In this document: positions 24,471-38,842 of the stretch, in pieces
Layout of the letters: each line of letters opens with the position of its first letter
Position numbering within the stretch: position 1 is the stretch's first letter
Source of the DNA: Epinephelus fuscoguttatus
Lineage: Eukaryota; Chordata; Actinopteri; Perciformes; Serranidae
Assembly (NCBI RefSeq): GCF_011397635.1
Contig: NC_064767.1
Span: 21,254,537 to 21,318,536 of the forward strand
Length of the DNA: 64,000 nt
Direction: 5' to 3'
Program-made: the position numbers and the translations under genes
The notes under the pieces: generated by a model
Told to the model about the DNA's origin: nothing
The model's input: the letters and a program-made list of their open reading frames with translations, nothing else
Database searches by the model: none

Positions 24471-25250
24471 ATGCTGGGTTCACACTACATGATATCAGCT
24501 GGAGCGTCGTACGGAGTTGGCTCAGATCGTGAACAGCGATGAGTGTCGTGCATGATAATCCATCGTTTCATCTCGTATAGTGTGTCATGGTAGACGACAA
24601 TCGATGCCACATCTGGGACATCTCACAATGTCCTGACAGAAGGTCTAACATGTTTGATTTTCTTTTTGTTGTTCATGACTCCCCCCATCACAGCGGACCA
24701 ATAGAGACACAGAGTGATCTGCTGTCGTGGACAACTGTATGTCAACAACACCCCAGCCTTTTTTGATATTTTCGCTAGGGAAGACCACACAGAGTAAAAA
24801 GGGAAAAATTGTTGAGTGCTACATTAGAAACAGGCCATTATTTATTATTTCCTCTGAAAGTAAAAGCATTATAATTTTCGTTAAGAGAATCCCCTCAATT
24901 TCCAAACAGGCTTTTATTGTGAAATATTTGCAGGAACTTGTTGTGGAGGATTCAGTGACTTGCATAAACTGCATGTAGTACTTAAAATGTATCTTCTGCC
25001 ATCTGGTGGTGCTTTCTACATTACTATAAAAACATTTCAGCTGGCACATGAACAGCCATGGTGATTGAAATAATAGTAAAATTAATAAAAAATAATGCAA
25101 GAATAACCCGATGACATCACACATGTCGTGAAAGACGACCAGGGATGATTGGTTGTGGACCATCGTATAGTTTGTCAGGCCTTAGGCCAAGTCACAGCAC
25201 GATTTTATGACTCCTGAAGACAAAAGTGTCATGCAGTGTGAACCCGGCAT
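24471..25250. mobile_element. DNA transposon with GCYGGGTTCACAC termini
   Basis: Left ATGCTGGGTTCACACTACAT; right end inverted ATGCCGGGTTCACACTGCAT. About 780 bp, no transposase. A TTAAAGGATAGGTTC-type end at about 25500-25521 (inverted) may mark an older element into which it inserted. Confidence 0.7.
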
Positions 25251-26569
25251 TAATCTGAGATGGGAATTTAAAAAAAAAATGTCCCTCAAAACAGCGTTCT
25301 CTTGTGGTGCAGACACAATAAAAAGGAGGATTCTTGGAAATGTGAAGTTCCTCCAGTCCAAGAACAGCTGTGTTCATTTTAAGTACCCCCATGCCATATA
25401 TACATTGGCGGACCAGTCACAATTACAACCAATAACCCTTTCAGTGACTCTTTTAATGAATATATGGGCGTATGAGTAGTGTATTAAGACGAACTCTGAA
25501 AAATCTGAACCTATCCTTTAAGACTGAGGTGAAGAAGAAGCACTGTGTGCCATATTACAAAGCGTTATGTAGCTTGTTCCATCAGGAACAACTTCTTTGA
25601 TTAATGAAGACAACCAAGGGAGTGAAGATTACGATATTAAATGTATCCTCGTAAAAAGATGTGCACTGAGATATATAAGAACATTATCGCGCAGTAGATT
25701 AAACTTTGGGTCCTTGATCCTCTATCATGCTGACTATCAAGATAACCTCTGTGCCAACACTAGTCTCTGGAGGAGAAGGGGAGATATAAAACCTGTTGGC
25801 CAAGTGATGATGTATAGTCTTTTTCTGTATGTAAATTCCCACATGTCCTATATTTATCTTGTACTGTATTTGAGAGCGCAGCAAGTTCGTTCAGACCCAT
25901 GGAGCCATGAGTACTGTATATGTATGTTATGTTGTTCCAAGTGAGAGATTATTCATAGTGCAATATGATGTCTTCCTCAAAATGTAAAAAGATGATGTGT
26001 AGAGTTTTGGTACCAGCCTCTTTGAGTTGCTTTGAGTCCTTGGAGAGACTAAAACTGCATTGATGTTTAATGCTGCATGATGTGTGTGTAAACAAAGCGA
26101 GATGACAAGAAGTGAAATCCCAGATCAACAAAGCCCCTCGGTTGTGCTGCTAAGAGAGAGGAATTTATATCTTATCTTGATGCTATTTATGTGTTTACAT
26201 CAGATTATTTACATATTAATTGAAATGGATTTATGTATGTTTTTTCTCAAAGCTGATTATTATTCAGAGCCTGCGGAGAAGAGTTTCAGCTGTCTCCAAG
26301 AGATGAATAAAGTGTCTGAGGAAGTTGATGGAAAGAGAGTTATTGTGACTGGAGGCTGCTGTTTGTATCCATCAGCGTTCAAAGTGCCGTGTCTCTGCTC
26401 AGAGTTCATGTGAGGTAACGCTGAGTCTCTCTGTTACACACATCTCTCAGGACGTCCACAGAGGGAAACTCCACAATGAGGCTAAGTCACCTGAGGGCAG
26501 GGCGTCCAGGTGGTCGATACTGGAAGGTAAATTCTTGTAGTGTACCTCAGCGGCCTTAAACTGTGGCAA

Positions 26570-27165
26570 TCCTGGAATGTAACTAAGTACATTTACTTAA
26601 GTACTGAAATTAAGTATAGTTTTGACGTATTTGATCTTTTCGTGTGTTTCCAGTTTATGCTACTTTATGCTTCTACTTCAGTGGAAACCAAATATTGTAC
26701 ATTTTATTCCGCACTGTGTATTTAACACTATTATTTGCTTTGCAGATTCAGATTATTAATACAAACATAATGAATTATGTTGTATTATTGTGGATTAAGC
26801 TCAGCAGTATATAAAGAATATAAAAAGTAGCCCTATCTTTTCCAGTACCAATATTAGTGATGTACACGTTAATGCAGGGGTGTCAAACTCATTAAAATCC
26901 ATGGACCACATACAAGCCAATTTGATCACAAGTGGGCTTGACCAGTAAAACCATTGCATTCACAAGTGCATCTAGTGAGCCGGATTTGACCCTTTCGCAG
27001 GCCAGTTCTGGCCCCTAGACTGTATGTTTGACACTTTTTTTGAACTTTACTACTATAAATGCTTATGCACCTTTACTTTAGTAATATTTTTACTGCAGTA
27101 CTTGTAACAAAATACTCTTACGCTGTGGTATTTCTTCTTTTACTGTAAATAAAGTATCTAAGTAA
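26570..27165. mobile_element. 'Acttaagtac' family repeat with nested insert
   Basis: aactaagtacatttacttaa ... gcttctacttcagtg at the left and cagtacttgtaac ... ctgtaaataaagta at the right belong to a dispersed fish repeat also present at 42474-42875. It is interrupted by the element at 26875-27039. Confidence 0.55.
26875..27039. mobile_element. hAT-like short element
   Basis: Begins CAGGGGTGTCAAACTCATTA and ends with the inverse-like gtttgacact. CAGGGGTGTCAAACTC is a typical hAT (Charlie-like) terminus. No ORF. Confidence 0.6.
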
Positions 27166-27389
27166 GTGGTTTCCAACCGGTCCAGCCACGGGGTCCAGAT
27201 TTCTTCAAAGTGATTATTTCAAGGTCCACACAAGTTAATACACTCAGCGACATACTTGCGTTTGACCATGTCTTTGAGCTAGTTTGCTGTCTCTGTTAAG
27301 AAACTGTCCGTTAGTCACTCACTCTACACTAGGAAACAACACTTCAAAATAAAAGCTCTATGTTGGAGATTTACTGCACACAATCAGGA

Positions 27390-28030
27390 CATACTACTTC
27401 TTCATAACATTAGGTCTTTGACCTTCTTGTTCATATATTACCTTGGAGATAAAACAAAACACCATTTGCCGAGATCACCAGAGATTGAGATCAACCCTGA
27501 GAGCTCTGTTGCTGTTATTTTCCAATAAGTTATAAGTGCATACATTGTAGATGCTAACATATTATATTCACGCTAGTAAAATGACATAGTCTTTGTATTT
27601 TTCTGTCATTGTTATCTAATACTTATTCTATGTCCTTTTGTAATTGGTTATATTTATGATTTTTTAAATTCAATTAAATAATTAATATTTGTATTGTTAC
27701 AATTCGACTGGTTATCAGTCACTTGAATGCGTTGTCATCTGTCATTGCGTCTTCTAAAAGATTTCAATGAGCTGTCAGTCTCCTGTCAAAGAGCTTTGAA
27801 GCTGTCATCTGTGTGCAGCTCAGTTGCTGTGATGTATCGTCCACTGTGCAGAGGATTGTGGGTCAGAAAAGGCAGAAAAGCATGCTGGCTTGCATTCTGC
27901 AAAATTGGACCGGATGTAGTAGAACATCCTGGGATTTTAGGCATACTGCATTTCACATACTATTTATTGGGACATACTAAATTTTTTTCTGGCACACTAT
28001 ATAGTATGGTTGTATTGGTATTGGAACGCA
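27390..28030. repeat. Dispersed repeat, copy 1 (related to 61370-61740)
   Basis: gcagaggattgtgggtcaga ... aaaagcatgctg, gggacatact and cttggagataaaacaaaac recur in the same order at 61370-61740 in crtac1 intron 1. Likely an old transposon; family unknown to me. Confidence 0.6.
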
Positions 28031-29468
28031 CAGTGTGTTTTCTTTCCAAATGACACATTTGCAAGTCACTTGCGGTCCATTCAGAATAGACCCACAACCC
28101 ACTTTTGGACCTGGACCCACCAGCTGCTGACCATTGAAGTACTTCTTCCCCCACTGGACTTGGTTGTTTTGCTCTGTTGCACATTAATGCATCACACTTG
28201 CTTGAGTAACACAACAGTCTATGCTGGTATGTAAAGTGATTTTGTTACATATCCATGTTAAGTCATTTCATCTGTTTAGTCTTAATCATGTTATTGTCAA
28301 GCAAATGATAAAATCTCACTGTGGGATAAAATCAGTAGATGCTTTGGCCACTTGGTGGCAGCGGAACAAGTTGGAAACACAACACTGACAGATGATATCA
28401 CCTTTTGAGCTCATATGTTGAATGTGAGAAGCAGTTATCTAGAGTGTTGTGTGTTAAGTGTACAGCTTCAGTATTACTCTGTGTGACCTGAAAGAGGCAG
28501 TATAACTAAAGATCATAACTGAAATTTAAGAGGTTTGCACTTGAACACTATGTTTAACTAGTCTCCAGTTTAAATGCTCGACAAATTTGCCTTGAGGATC
28601 AACAAAGTTTGAGTTAAAAAAAAAATCTATTTTATACCAAGTACCACCAAAACTAAAAACTGGAAACTATAACTACACAAATGGGTGAATTTCTGTAAAC
28701 AACAAGACTTCCACTGACCAAAGAAATTTGCCGTGAGTGTATGACTAATACATAATTTTCCACAACTAATCAACCCGTCTTCATCAACAACAAATTTTCC
28801 GTAAGTTCACCACGGGGACAAGAACCCAAAGGAAAGAGAGCATTAAAATGTGCATAATGACTATTTCTCCTCGAGACTGATGGTTAAGAAATTAAAGGTC
28901 AGTATCATTAGTACACACCAAATTGGTTTTGTTGGTAGATGTGTACATCAGCTTCAAAAGATGACACTGTCAGTGGGGTGTTTTATTTGTTTGTTTGCAC
29001 TGCCCCCAGGTGGCCAAAAATAATTTCTCATAGATTTCCTTTTTTTTTTTTTTGCACCTGTGAAAAAGGTGGCGGTATTAGCTTCTGGGGCTCCAGCCCC
29101 AAATGTTTTCTCTGAAGCCCAGAATCCTTTAGGTTTTTAAAATAACTTCAACTTGTGTCATTTCCCCTCAGTCTCTCCTACTGGACCGGCAAATCAATGG
29201 AGCATCATTTCTATTGCTCATTAACTATCGCCATCTGTAGGTCTACTCTAACATTGTCACTGGGGGTGAGGACATGGAGAGACACAGTCTGTCTAGACAC
29301 TGTATTAGCATGTGCTTTAGGTGATCTGATCACAAGTGGACAGTGCTAAATACAAGTGTAAACAACCACCAAGACATGCCAAGATCTGATTACTCAAACC
29401 ACTCAACCGTATATCTTTTGTAGTGTAAATACTAATGTGTCCTGATACATCCCCGACGACAATGGTTG

Positions 29469-30454
29469 CAGGGCCGTCGCTACCGGACAGGCAAACTAGA
29501 CAATTGCCTAAGGCCCCGAGCTAGAAGGTGGTCCCCAGAGACAGCTGACATTGGTCCATATCAATGACAATATGATGGAACCACTATAGACACTACAACA
29601 ACGACAACACATTGGAATACCTCCTAATGGGGCCCCCTACTAGCTGCTGCTGGCGAGTGGCTAAGTAGGGTGACCAGACATCCCGCATTGTGCGGGACTG
29701 CACAGCATTTCTGTCTCTTTTCACGCGTCATGCAAATTGAGACCATGTCCCACATGATTGGTTGCCACCCGCGCTGTAGGGTGAGTGTCCATGCTCCGTT
29801 GTGCATGGACACTCACCCTCTTGCCCAAAAAAACAAATCACTCAGCACGCTATGCAAGTACAGATTTCAACCAGCAGCAGAAACGAAAGGCAAATCCTGC
29901 CAGTTGTGGGTTGAACGGGGGTCACAGACGCCGTATTCCTGTCAAATACGCCAGAAGATAAGGCTTACCGGTAACGGGGAAGTCCGGCTCCAGGTCCAAT
30001 AATTTCCTCTTTGTTGATTTCATGACTGCCAAGAAATACCTGAACAGCTGAGCCATGGCGGCACACAGGTATGTGATGTATCAGAGAAACGAGCCACCGC
30101 ACTTTAGGGACTGTTCTTTACTTATGAAGGGACTGTTCTTTACTTGGCAGGGGAGGAGGGTGGCTGGTTGATTTTTATTTTATTTATTTATTTTATTTTG
30201 ACCCCCCCCCCCCCCCCATATTAATCACTTACTGATGCTGTTTGTGAAGTATGAATAAGTCAAAATATCGAATATTGAAATATCATTGATGTATTATAGA
30301 AAAGTGATTTATCTTTTTATCTTTTGCTGTGGTATCGTGATACTAATCAGAACCGTGATACTTTCACTGGTATCATACTTTCACTGGTATCCTGGGGGGG
30401 GGGCTCCAAGGTGCCTCTTGCCTAGGGCCCCCAGAGTGTTTTGAAACAGCCCTG
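29469..30454. mobile_element. hAT-like element with 8-bp target duplication
   Basis: Begins CAGGGCCGTCGCTA and ends ...aacagccctg. The 8 bp flanks aatggttg and ggtggttg agree at six of eight positions. Inner arms share cctagg/gcaa blocks. About 986 bp with no transposase frame. Inside are another hAT-like end (tagggtgaccagacatcccg, 29666), a perfect hairpin (29778-29819) and a poly-C run (30202-30217). Confidence 0.65.
29778..29819. repeat. Perfect 17-bp hairpin
   Basis: Arms AGGGTGAGTGTCCATGC and GCATGGACACTCACCCT around an 8-base loop. Confidence 0.95.
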
Positions 30455-33400
30455 GGTGGTTGTTTCAGTGGCAGTGCTTATGCTCTGTTTTATGTTAAGT
30501 TGAATGAAGTGTTGCGTGACCATCCCTTTGTTTTGCCCCAGCAGAAGGAGACGTGTTGAATTCTGTTGACAGCAATATCTCCAACTGTACTGACACAAGC
30601 GCTAACGTGACTAGCAAGCATGCTACAGAGCAGCTGGCGGAAGTGTGGATGTGTGCAGGGCAGTAATGAAAACTGAACACAAGTGGTCAGCTTGAGATGT
30701 GTGATATGCACAGGTGTAAACAGCGATGTGTCACTGCTGTCCACTTGTGTTCGGATCACCAAAATGCATGTTAGTACCAGGTCTAAACAGGCTCATGGAG
30801 TAGCGTCTGGTCCACCACTTCTCCTCTAACACATGCAGGTGATTACGAGGATGTTCTGCATCCGTAGCTCTGAAATATTTCAGTTTTTCGGTTTGTACTC
30901 CTATGCAAAATCTTAAATGTGATTGTACATCAGTGCTAAAATCTAGTCATTTTTTTCTCTTTTAATCTCTCTGGTTGAGTAGGTGTTGGCAATCTTGACA
31001 ATCTCAGAAGCAATGGTTGCAATCTGCTATAAAAAGATAAACCGAAGAATCACATATAGACAGAAATTTCCACAATAAATTGATGCAGAAAAGGCACACA
31101 TTGGTGCATAAAACTTCACCACAATGCAGGAAATTAAGTGTTCAATGCTCAGAATTTCATGGGAGAGGGCCCCAGAACCCCCTGCTTAACATGTACCCTA
31201 CAAAAATTAAAACAAAACATATGCCCTCCCTATGACCTCACTAATAAGCATGCAGTTAAATAAACATCTCAATGACAGTGTTAACAAAAACTGAACTTAA
31301 TAATATTCCTAAATGTAGAATTTGTGGCTCGTCTGTTGTGCTGAATTGTATTAATTTGTACATGTGTAGCAAGAAAGTGGACAGGGAGTGTGTGTTGAAG
31401 GAGGCAAGAGTGTGTTTGAAATAATGATTATAATTAAAAGACTAAGAAGAGGCTAAATAATGCTTATATGTATAGCTTCAGACTAATTAGAGGTTTTAAG
31501 GCTAAGCCCTGGATCTCCACTGACCTTAAAAACACTTCTATGACTGTCCTTTTTCTACCTGTGTGTACGTGTGAGCGTGTGTGTATAAGAGGTGTACAGT
31601 AGATCCATCATAGCCTGCTCATAAGGCCAAAAATTAGCGATAACATTCTGGCAGATATTGAGGCTTAGTGTTGATCACAGGAGTGGAGACAGAGGAGGAG
31701 CGGTGAGAGTGAACTGATATTTTCTCCAAGACAGCAGAGGAGTGAGGAAAAATCTCAACACCTGCGGGGAAAGGTCACTCTCACGCTAACAGGCTACTCT
31801 CTCCCTCTACACAGACCTCCTTTGTTGCTTAAAATCTTCCCCCTCCTCCACCTCCTGCTACAGGTTGTTGCCGCAATTGTTTTGAGTTTCCAAGTTTTAA
31901 AATTCCTCGTTCCTTGGCCGCACGACACTTTCTCTGTGTGTTCTACTTCCTCCACGCCCTTCCTGTTCTTTCATTCCTCGTTCTCTAAACAGGAAAAAGT
32001 GGCCTGCTTTACCTTTTCCACAATTTCTTTTCAATCTCAGTCACGAACGCCCAGGAGAGGAAAAAAAGTCACTTTCTGGTATTGATTGGTTAAAATGTTT
32101 ATTCCTGCGAATGACAGAAAATCAGTATCCCACCACTGCCTTGGTGTTCCAGATATATTTTGACTGGCAGCGGTGCCTGGCAAACGCAGAGAAGTCATTA
32201 TAGTGAAGTTTACAATTGTGTGCTTGCATGTAATGCATCAAACATGAAACCCCTCCGGAGACGCGCTTGGCATTGAAGGAAAGTGGGGCCTGTGGTGACA
32301 TTAGAGGAGGATGTTCACTCTTATAGTCTGCTCTGACAGCCGTCTGTGACTGGAATCAAACACAGATACACATTTAGTTTAGTCCCCTCAACAAGAACCA
32401 ACAAAACAACAGGGATTCAGTCAAATAGGATAATTTGTTAGCTCTGGCAGTCTACCGCAGAGTCTCATGAGGCATCAGAATTCTGGCTGTGCTCACTCAG
32501 GCCCACCAAACATTTATCCACATCTGCCCAAATTCAAGATCACGGTGAGTTATGATTGCGCATTAAACCACTGTGATGCAGCAAACGGAAAGATTCAGTG
32601 CTACTGCTCCCTTCAAAACATTCTGTACACAATACGCCACCCACACACAGAGCCTTTGTGTGCGGATCTGATTCTCAACATTTGTTTTGAAATTCTGCCG
32701 TGAAAAGCCACAGTGCTGAGTCGCTCTTTGAAGAGAGGTAGAACATGGTGGAAACTGCAGGATTTGTCCATCTGTGTTTTGGCCACACATGATTTATTGT
32801 GCTTAGCCTGCTTTTGGAGACTCTCCTTTAAATCGATTTTTTTCCCCCCTGCTATACCGCCGCCCTGCCTGTTGGCTTTGGCAGAAATATCCGCTCAGTT
32901 TATTTAACCTCAGCGTGATTGACAGCCCTTGTGTTGTGTTTGCTGTTGGACCTCGCCCAAGTGCAGCCCAGAATGCGACATAAAAACACAACGTTAAGCT
33001 TCCGAGGCTGGAAACGTGTGGTTCCAGTTAAATTGTCACTTCTGATCACTTTGGTTAATTGTGAAACAGCGGTTATTGTGTGTCCTCTTAGATCTGTCGC
33101 TGCTGTGCCAGTCGCTGCCCTCATAACTGCTTTTAAATGTTGAACAGAAGCAGGAGGAGGGCGAGGATCCTGCAGAGACAAGGATCAAGGATCTGTTTCT
33201 GTTTTCTACATCTGACAACAAACACAAGGCCAAAAGCACAAGACGCAAATTAGAGACTACGCCTCATCAACAATGTTCAATCAAGGCAGCATTTGTTTTT
33301 ACATTAGGGTAAAATAAAATGCCTCAGTGGTTAGCTTTCCTGCCTCACATCCAGACTGACCCATGTGCTACAGCTTTTGTAGAATTTGCACGCTCTTGTC

Positions 33401-34633
33401 TTTGTAAATCACATGGATTGGAGTCTTCTTTTGTTTGCAGTTTGGCCTTTTTGTCTTAAAAAAGCAGTTATAACATCACAGTCACTAAGTTCATTGCGGA
33501 GATCTGGAAACAGCAACATCCCTAAAAAGAAGACGAGGGGTCAGACAACCACACGCTTAAAACAATCTCTTGAGTTGGCACAAACTGTCTGTAAATATTC
33601 ATTACAGGCTGACTTCCTGGTTTCTCTTTGACCTGCTGCACTTGCCACATTTGTGCTTGCACACAGTTTTTTTCTGTTACCAGCATTTTGGATTGTTGAG
33701 ATAAAATGGCCAAACCATTTGCTTGTTTACAGATCATCTGACCACTCATGGTTCTCCACTTGACTTCGGGCAGCAATGTGGCCACGCTCCCAGCCTTTAG
33801 CAGTTATTCCAGTGAGTACGACATTATCATGATGGACACAAATGATAGCCAATAAAAAACTGTATGCCTTCTGCCCATTGCATACTGAGATTTGTTCCAG
33901 CCTCTGGTGACCCTGTAGGTAAAGAATAGGAATGAATTACAATGCACTTAATAATGCGTTATTATCACTTGTGCAATTATAGTTGACGTGTTAATAAAAA
34001 ATGGATTGAAATTAGCGGCAATTACAATAACCTACAGTCTACTTAACAGCCAGCTGTTGTGTGTGATGCCATTCATGCTCAAGTGGTTGTTGAAGTAGCT
34101 TAATCTGTAATGTCATTGACTTGTTTTAGTGTTCAGGCACAGTGATATTAGTCAAATAAATTGAAATCAAATGACTTGAGATGTGCTGAGGCAATTGCAC
34201 TGTAGGCAGAGATGATGAAGCATTAGTTTGATCGCAGACTGCAATGAAGCGCGGTGCATTGTTAGCATTAGGCCTGCACTGGCCTGGAAACACACTGCAC
34301 TACTCCAGCCTGCTCAGTTGTTGCATCAAGGACAATGTCGTTTTTACAAAACTACAGAGAAAATAAACCAAAAAGAAATGGCAGCTACAGTGTGCCATTC
34401 ATGCAGCTTTTTCTTCTCGTCTCCTTCCGCTCCTTTCTTCTGGTCATTTCCGTACAGTGCAAATATTTTCTTAACATATCCTCCTGCTGTATATCTGATC
34501 TTCTGTCACTTTCTGTGAACACTTCGTGGTGTATGTACATTGTGCAATTGCCGTTTATGGGACATTGTGTGAGTAGTGGTCTGAAGCATGCAAAAAAAAG
34601 GCATTTGGATTATTTTTCCACATGGAGCATATG

Positions 34634-34635
<2 letters not shown>

Positions 34636-34664
<29 letters not shown>
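34636..34664. repeat. (CA)n microsatellite
   Basis: About 14 CA units. Confidence 0.95.
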
Positions 34665-34666
<2 letters not shown>

Positions 34667-36658
34667 GTCCAAACTCCCCCTGAAACACACACACTGAGCA
34701 TTGTGTTCCAGGTTTTATTTTTTAACAGGGACATCTCCACTTGCAGTTCATTTCAGCAGAAAGAAACACAGCTGGAGCCTCTGGGACGCTAACAATGCCG
34801 TGGCAGTGACTGTGCCAGACACACACACATACACAATGCAACCATCCTGCAGGTCGTTGGACATCATTCAGTGACGCTGTTAAGGTACATTACACAGAGT
34901 GAAAAGCTTACCTCGCTCTTAGTGCAGTCTGCTCTGTTGTTGTAGTTACTGATGATTGTGCCATTTCTCTACCTTTCTGAAATCATTTACTTCCAGTGTA
35001 TCCCAAAGATATGCAGCTCTCCCTCCAGCTATGTCCAAAGTTGTTGAGTGAAGCAATCCCTCACTGCAAATATTGTGTTTTCATTTATTTTCTTCAGCAT
35101 TGCCTCATGTTTTGAATAAACTCCAGTTTCCAGTTTCATATCTTGAACTGAGTGTGATTTCAGAGACCCCCCTACAAGTTTGAATGGGCAGAGCAGATAC
35201 AGTATATACTGCAGACTCTATGTTTGATTGCATATTGCGTGTACATATGAGACTTGTCAAATAGCCAACAATCTTCAATCTTCAAACGTCAGAATCAGCT
35301 GAAATGCCACCATTTCAACATGTGTATAGGAAAAAATACAAACTGGATTCACACAACCATGTCTCTGACAATAGATGACTACATTTTTTTAAGGATTGTG
35401 AAGATTAAGTAGGAGAATGTGAGAAATAGGGTCAAAAACACCAGCGTGCAATTTTGATAAACACTTGTGGATCTTATTGTTCATGCAAACTGTGAGCTCA
35501 CACATCCGTTCAAGTCCGACCACAGAGCATGATCCAAACTCCAAAAAAAAAGTTTCCATTCTGACCTTACAATCTTTTCAGCAACCTCAGTTGAACCTCT
35601 TTGACACATTTGTTAGCGAACACTTCTGAGCAAACATTCGGATGTTTGACTTGACTGGACACGATCTCTCTGAACCCTCGGTCTCTCTCTCCTCTGCAGA
35701 GTCTTTGGCTCACACAGGGAGCATGACAACATCGTCGACGTGGATCCAGCAGAGATCCGTGGCGAGTAGTTTTAATTGCTTTAACACATCCATCACTGTT
35801 TGTTTATTAGTTTTTCATGCTCCGATGCCTCTTAGTTTTCATTAAAAATGTCTCAGAGAGAAATAAGTTAAGTCTCTAAGGCTCAGCCGAAATGTTTGAT
35901 ATTTACAGGTGGCATCTGTGGTTTGGGTCCAGCTCATTAGCAGGCTCATGGACTGATGTCAAGGGGCCCAGTTTGGTGCTGTTGCTTAAATGGAATGTGC
36001 GCGGGTTTTTGGCCAAATATTTCAAAAATATATAACACTTGCCTCAATGAGGGAATAGGGAGAAATCCATGAATCACACACACACTCACACACAGCCACT
36101 ACTCTGGAGGACTACACTCGCCAGCACTTGATGAATCTAAGCTCTGCTATGACGGTGATCGCGGTCTAACTCTGGATAGGATGCTTGTGTGGTGTTGTGT
36201 AGTTTCTGCAGTGGGATTGCTGAGACGAGAGCTGACTCTCCCCAGCAGAATTATATGGAAGCAAAAAAATCTGTCAGTCAGCAGGCTGTCAACATCTTCT
36301 GACAATGTTTTCACTTTTTGGTCATCTTTTCTGCCAAAAATGTATTAATTTCCTGAAAAGTTTTAAGAAACGTGGCAACAAGACAAAAATGACGTCTGTA
36401 GTGATGAATAAAAAACAAAAGGTTCCACGTGCTTTATACATTTTACTGCACTATAATATATTGAAGGTTTCACCATGAATGCTATGTGAACCCAAAAAAG
36501 GTTTGTTTTAATTTAATTCAGAAAATCACAGTCCCTTAAATAGCCACACCTTCTTCCTTTCATCTTTGTGTCTCTGCTCCTTGATATTTATTTCATTTAA
36601 TTGTGAAAGGGTGTCAAATAATGATTAAAAATAAATATTTTGAGCTAATATTCACACT

Positions 36659-37485
36659 TTAAAGGATAAGTCTGGTGATATTGAAATTTTTCTTACTGTC
36701 AGCCAGAAGTGTAGACTCGAGTCACGTCGCTTGGACTCAGATCACAATTTCTTGACTTTGGACTCAACTTGTCAAAATCAAAAAAGACTCAAGACTTTGA
36801 CTTGAGTCTTTTGACGCGAAAATACTTGATACATAGCCCAAAGATTGAAAAGTGATTCTGTAAATGTAGTATATTATTAATCTGATGTTAAAATGGCATT
36901 ACAGTTGGGGAGAGTACATGATGACTTGTTTAGGACTCAAAACTCAAAACTTGAATCGAGACTTCCTTGTCTTGACTTGGGACTTAAGTGCTAAGACTTG
37001 AGACTTGCAAAATGACTTGATCCCACCTCTGTTGTCAACAAATCTCTTAAAAAGACCATGATTGACAATAAATTGACTCTCCTAACAAGAGTTTATTTCT
37101 CTGTGCCTCAGACCTCCATTCTTACCATCATTAAAAACACATCAGTGAGCCATGCTGTTGCACTGACATGTTCCTTCATTACAGTGAATATTGGTACTGT
37201 AATTTATTTTGATGTAAACCATCCTACTGCTGCAAATAGCACACCAAATCTGCAGATCAAAATAAATTCCAACAAAATCACAATAAAAAAAATCCACACA
37301 GTTAACTCCTGTTTGAGTCATTTTTTCTAAAAAACAAAAACAAAAAACAAACCTACAGCACCCAGCTGATTCATGTAATCATAAAAAAATTAAAGAGATG
37401 CACCAAAGCATCACCATTTTTGCCTTTTTCAGGTGAGTTTTTGACAATAACAAAAGTATGGAAAATCACCAGCCTTATCCTTTAA
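36659..37485. mobile_element. TTAA-flanked MITE with nested hAT-like insert
   Basis: Left TTAAAGGATAAGTCTGGTGA; right end inverted TTAAAGGATAAGGCTGGTGA. TTAA at both ends. Carries the 36704-37031 insertion near its left arm. No transposase. Confidence 0.8.
36704..37031. mobile_element. Nested hAT-like element, gacttg-rich
   Basis: Begins CAGAAGTGTAGACTCGAGTC and ends gacttgatcccacctctg, so the termini are imperfect inverted repeats of the CAGAGGTGGG type. Flanks ctgtcagc and ttgtcaac (6 of 8 equal) look like an aged 8-bp target duplication. The body is made of degenerate gactt/caagt repeats. Confidence 0.65.
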
Positions 37486-38245
37486 AGTCATTTTATGGGG
37501 CAAATGATTTTACAAGCAAATATTCATAAGCCGCAACGACCCATGCAAACCCTAATTGCCACATCCCCTTTAAGCCATTTTTTTTCATGAAAACAAACAC
37601 ACATGTTCAAACACACACACACTTGACCTATGTGCCAAATTTCACCCTCCTAGGGTGAAAAATATGTCTGTCAAAGGGTAGGGAATAGAGCCAAAAATTG
37701 TTAAATAACTTCTTATAGATTCAAGTCATCTTTCCAGCGTCTGTGCTTAAACATGTAAAAACATCACCAGTGCTACATTAAATGAACTGCTGAGGTGTTT
37801 TTCTAGAACGTTAATTCATTTCAAGAAAAATCATGGTCCATAAAAATCCACATCCTCTTCCTTGTGTCTTTATGTTCTTATTACCTGCCTTTTATTTGAA
37901 TTTAATTGGAAAATAAGCAATAAATACTAAATTTGTTAATGTTAGCGTTTAATAGTGTAAGCTGACGCTGCTTTAAAATTTACAGTTTTGCGTTATGTGG
38001 CAAATGATTTTAAAAATTGCTTAGTAAAGTATGTTTTAAGTACACCCTCCAGCTAGTACTGTACTTAGATTTTTATTTTAATTTGCTCCTGTCTATGCTT
38101 GTGCTCACTCACACATACATGTGTGTTTATATCCTTCACTGTGCTGCTGTATTATTCATAGGTAACAAAATGTAACCTGCCATTGGAGACAGATGGTCTG
38201 GCATATGTTCTGCTACCCGACTGCTGCCTCTTTGGACACAGTACA

Positions 38246-38260
38246 CTCACACACACATGC

Positions 38261-38290
<30 letters not shown>
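38246..38290. repeat. (CA)n microsatellite
   Basis: CA-rich tract with two interruptions, the longest pure part at about 38265-38290. Confidence 0.9.
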
Positions 38291-38291
<1 letters not shown>

Positions 38292-38842
38292 AACAAACAG
38301 AGGCCCTAAAGCTGGAGACCTGGTGTTCCTCAGCATCCCAGTAAGCCCATAATAAGAATGACGGTGACATTGTAAGGATTAACATCATGGCATTGTGGAG
38401 ATACAGATGGGGTCTCAGCGTGTCTCTAATGAATGTGGTCTGTGGAGCCAGTAGATCTGTCTGCTGTACTGTATGTGCAGTGGTTTATACGCTGCAGCTC
38501 CACTTATTGACTTGGCCTCAGTTCAGGTCCCACTAAGATAAGTGCCAGGTGATGACGTGAGGGCTCTGCGGGTGTGACACACTTAGTTCTGAACCCCGTA
38601 GCTCCCAGCGAGCATGCTCCCTGTGTGTGTCTTTATAGTCCAGAGGGGGCCGGGAGCCAAGAGGTGACACATAGCAGCGGTGAGGAGAGGGCAAGGCTGT
38701 AAATAACTGATGGAAAAAGATAGCAGAGATCCACATAGGAGAAGAAGGAGTAGATGCTTTCAGCGAAAAGTTTGCTCCAAGAGTTTCTGTACATCCCCAT
38801 TTAGCAGTGGAGAGAGTTAGGAAGGGGAGAGGACAGTGATGG

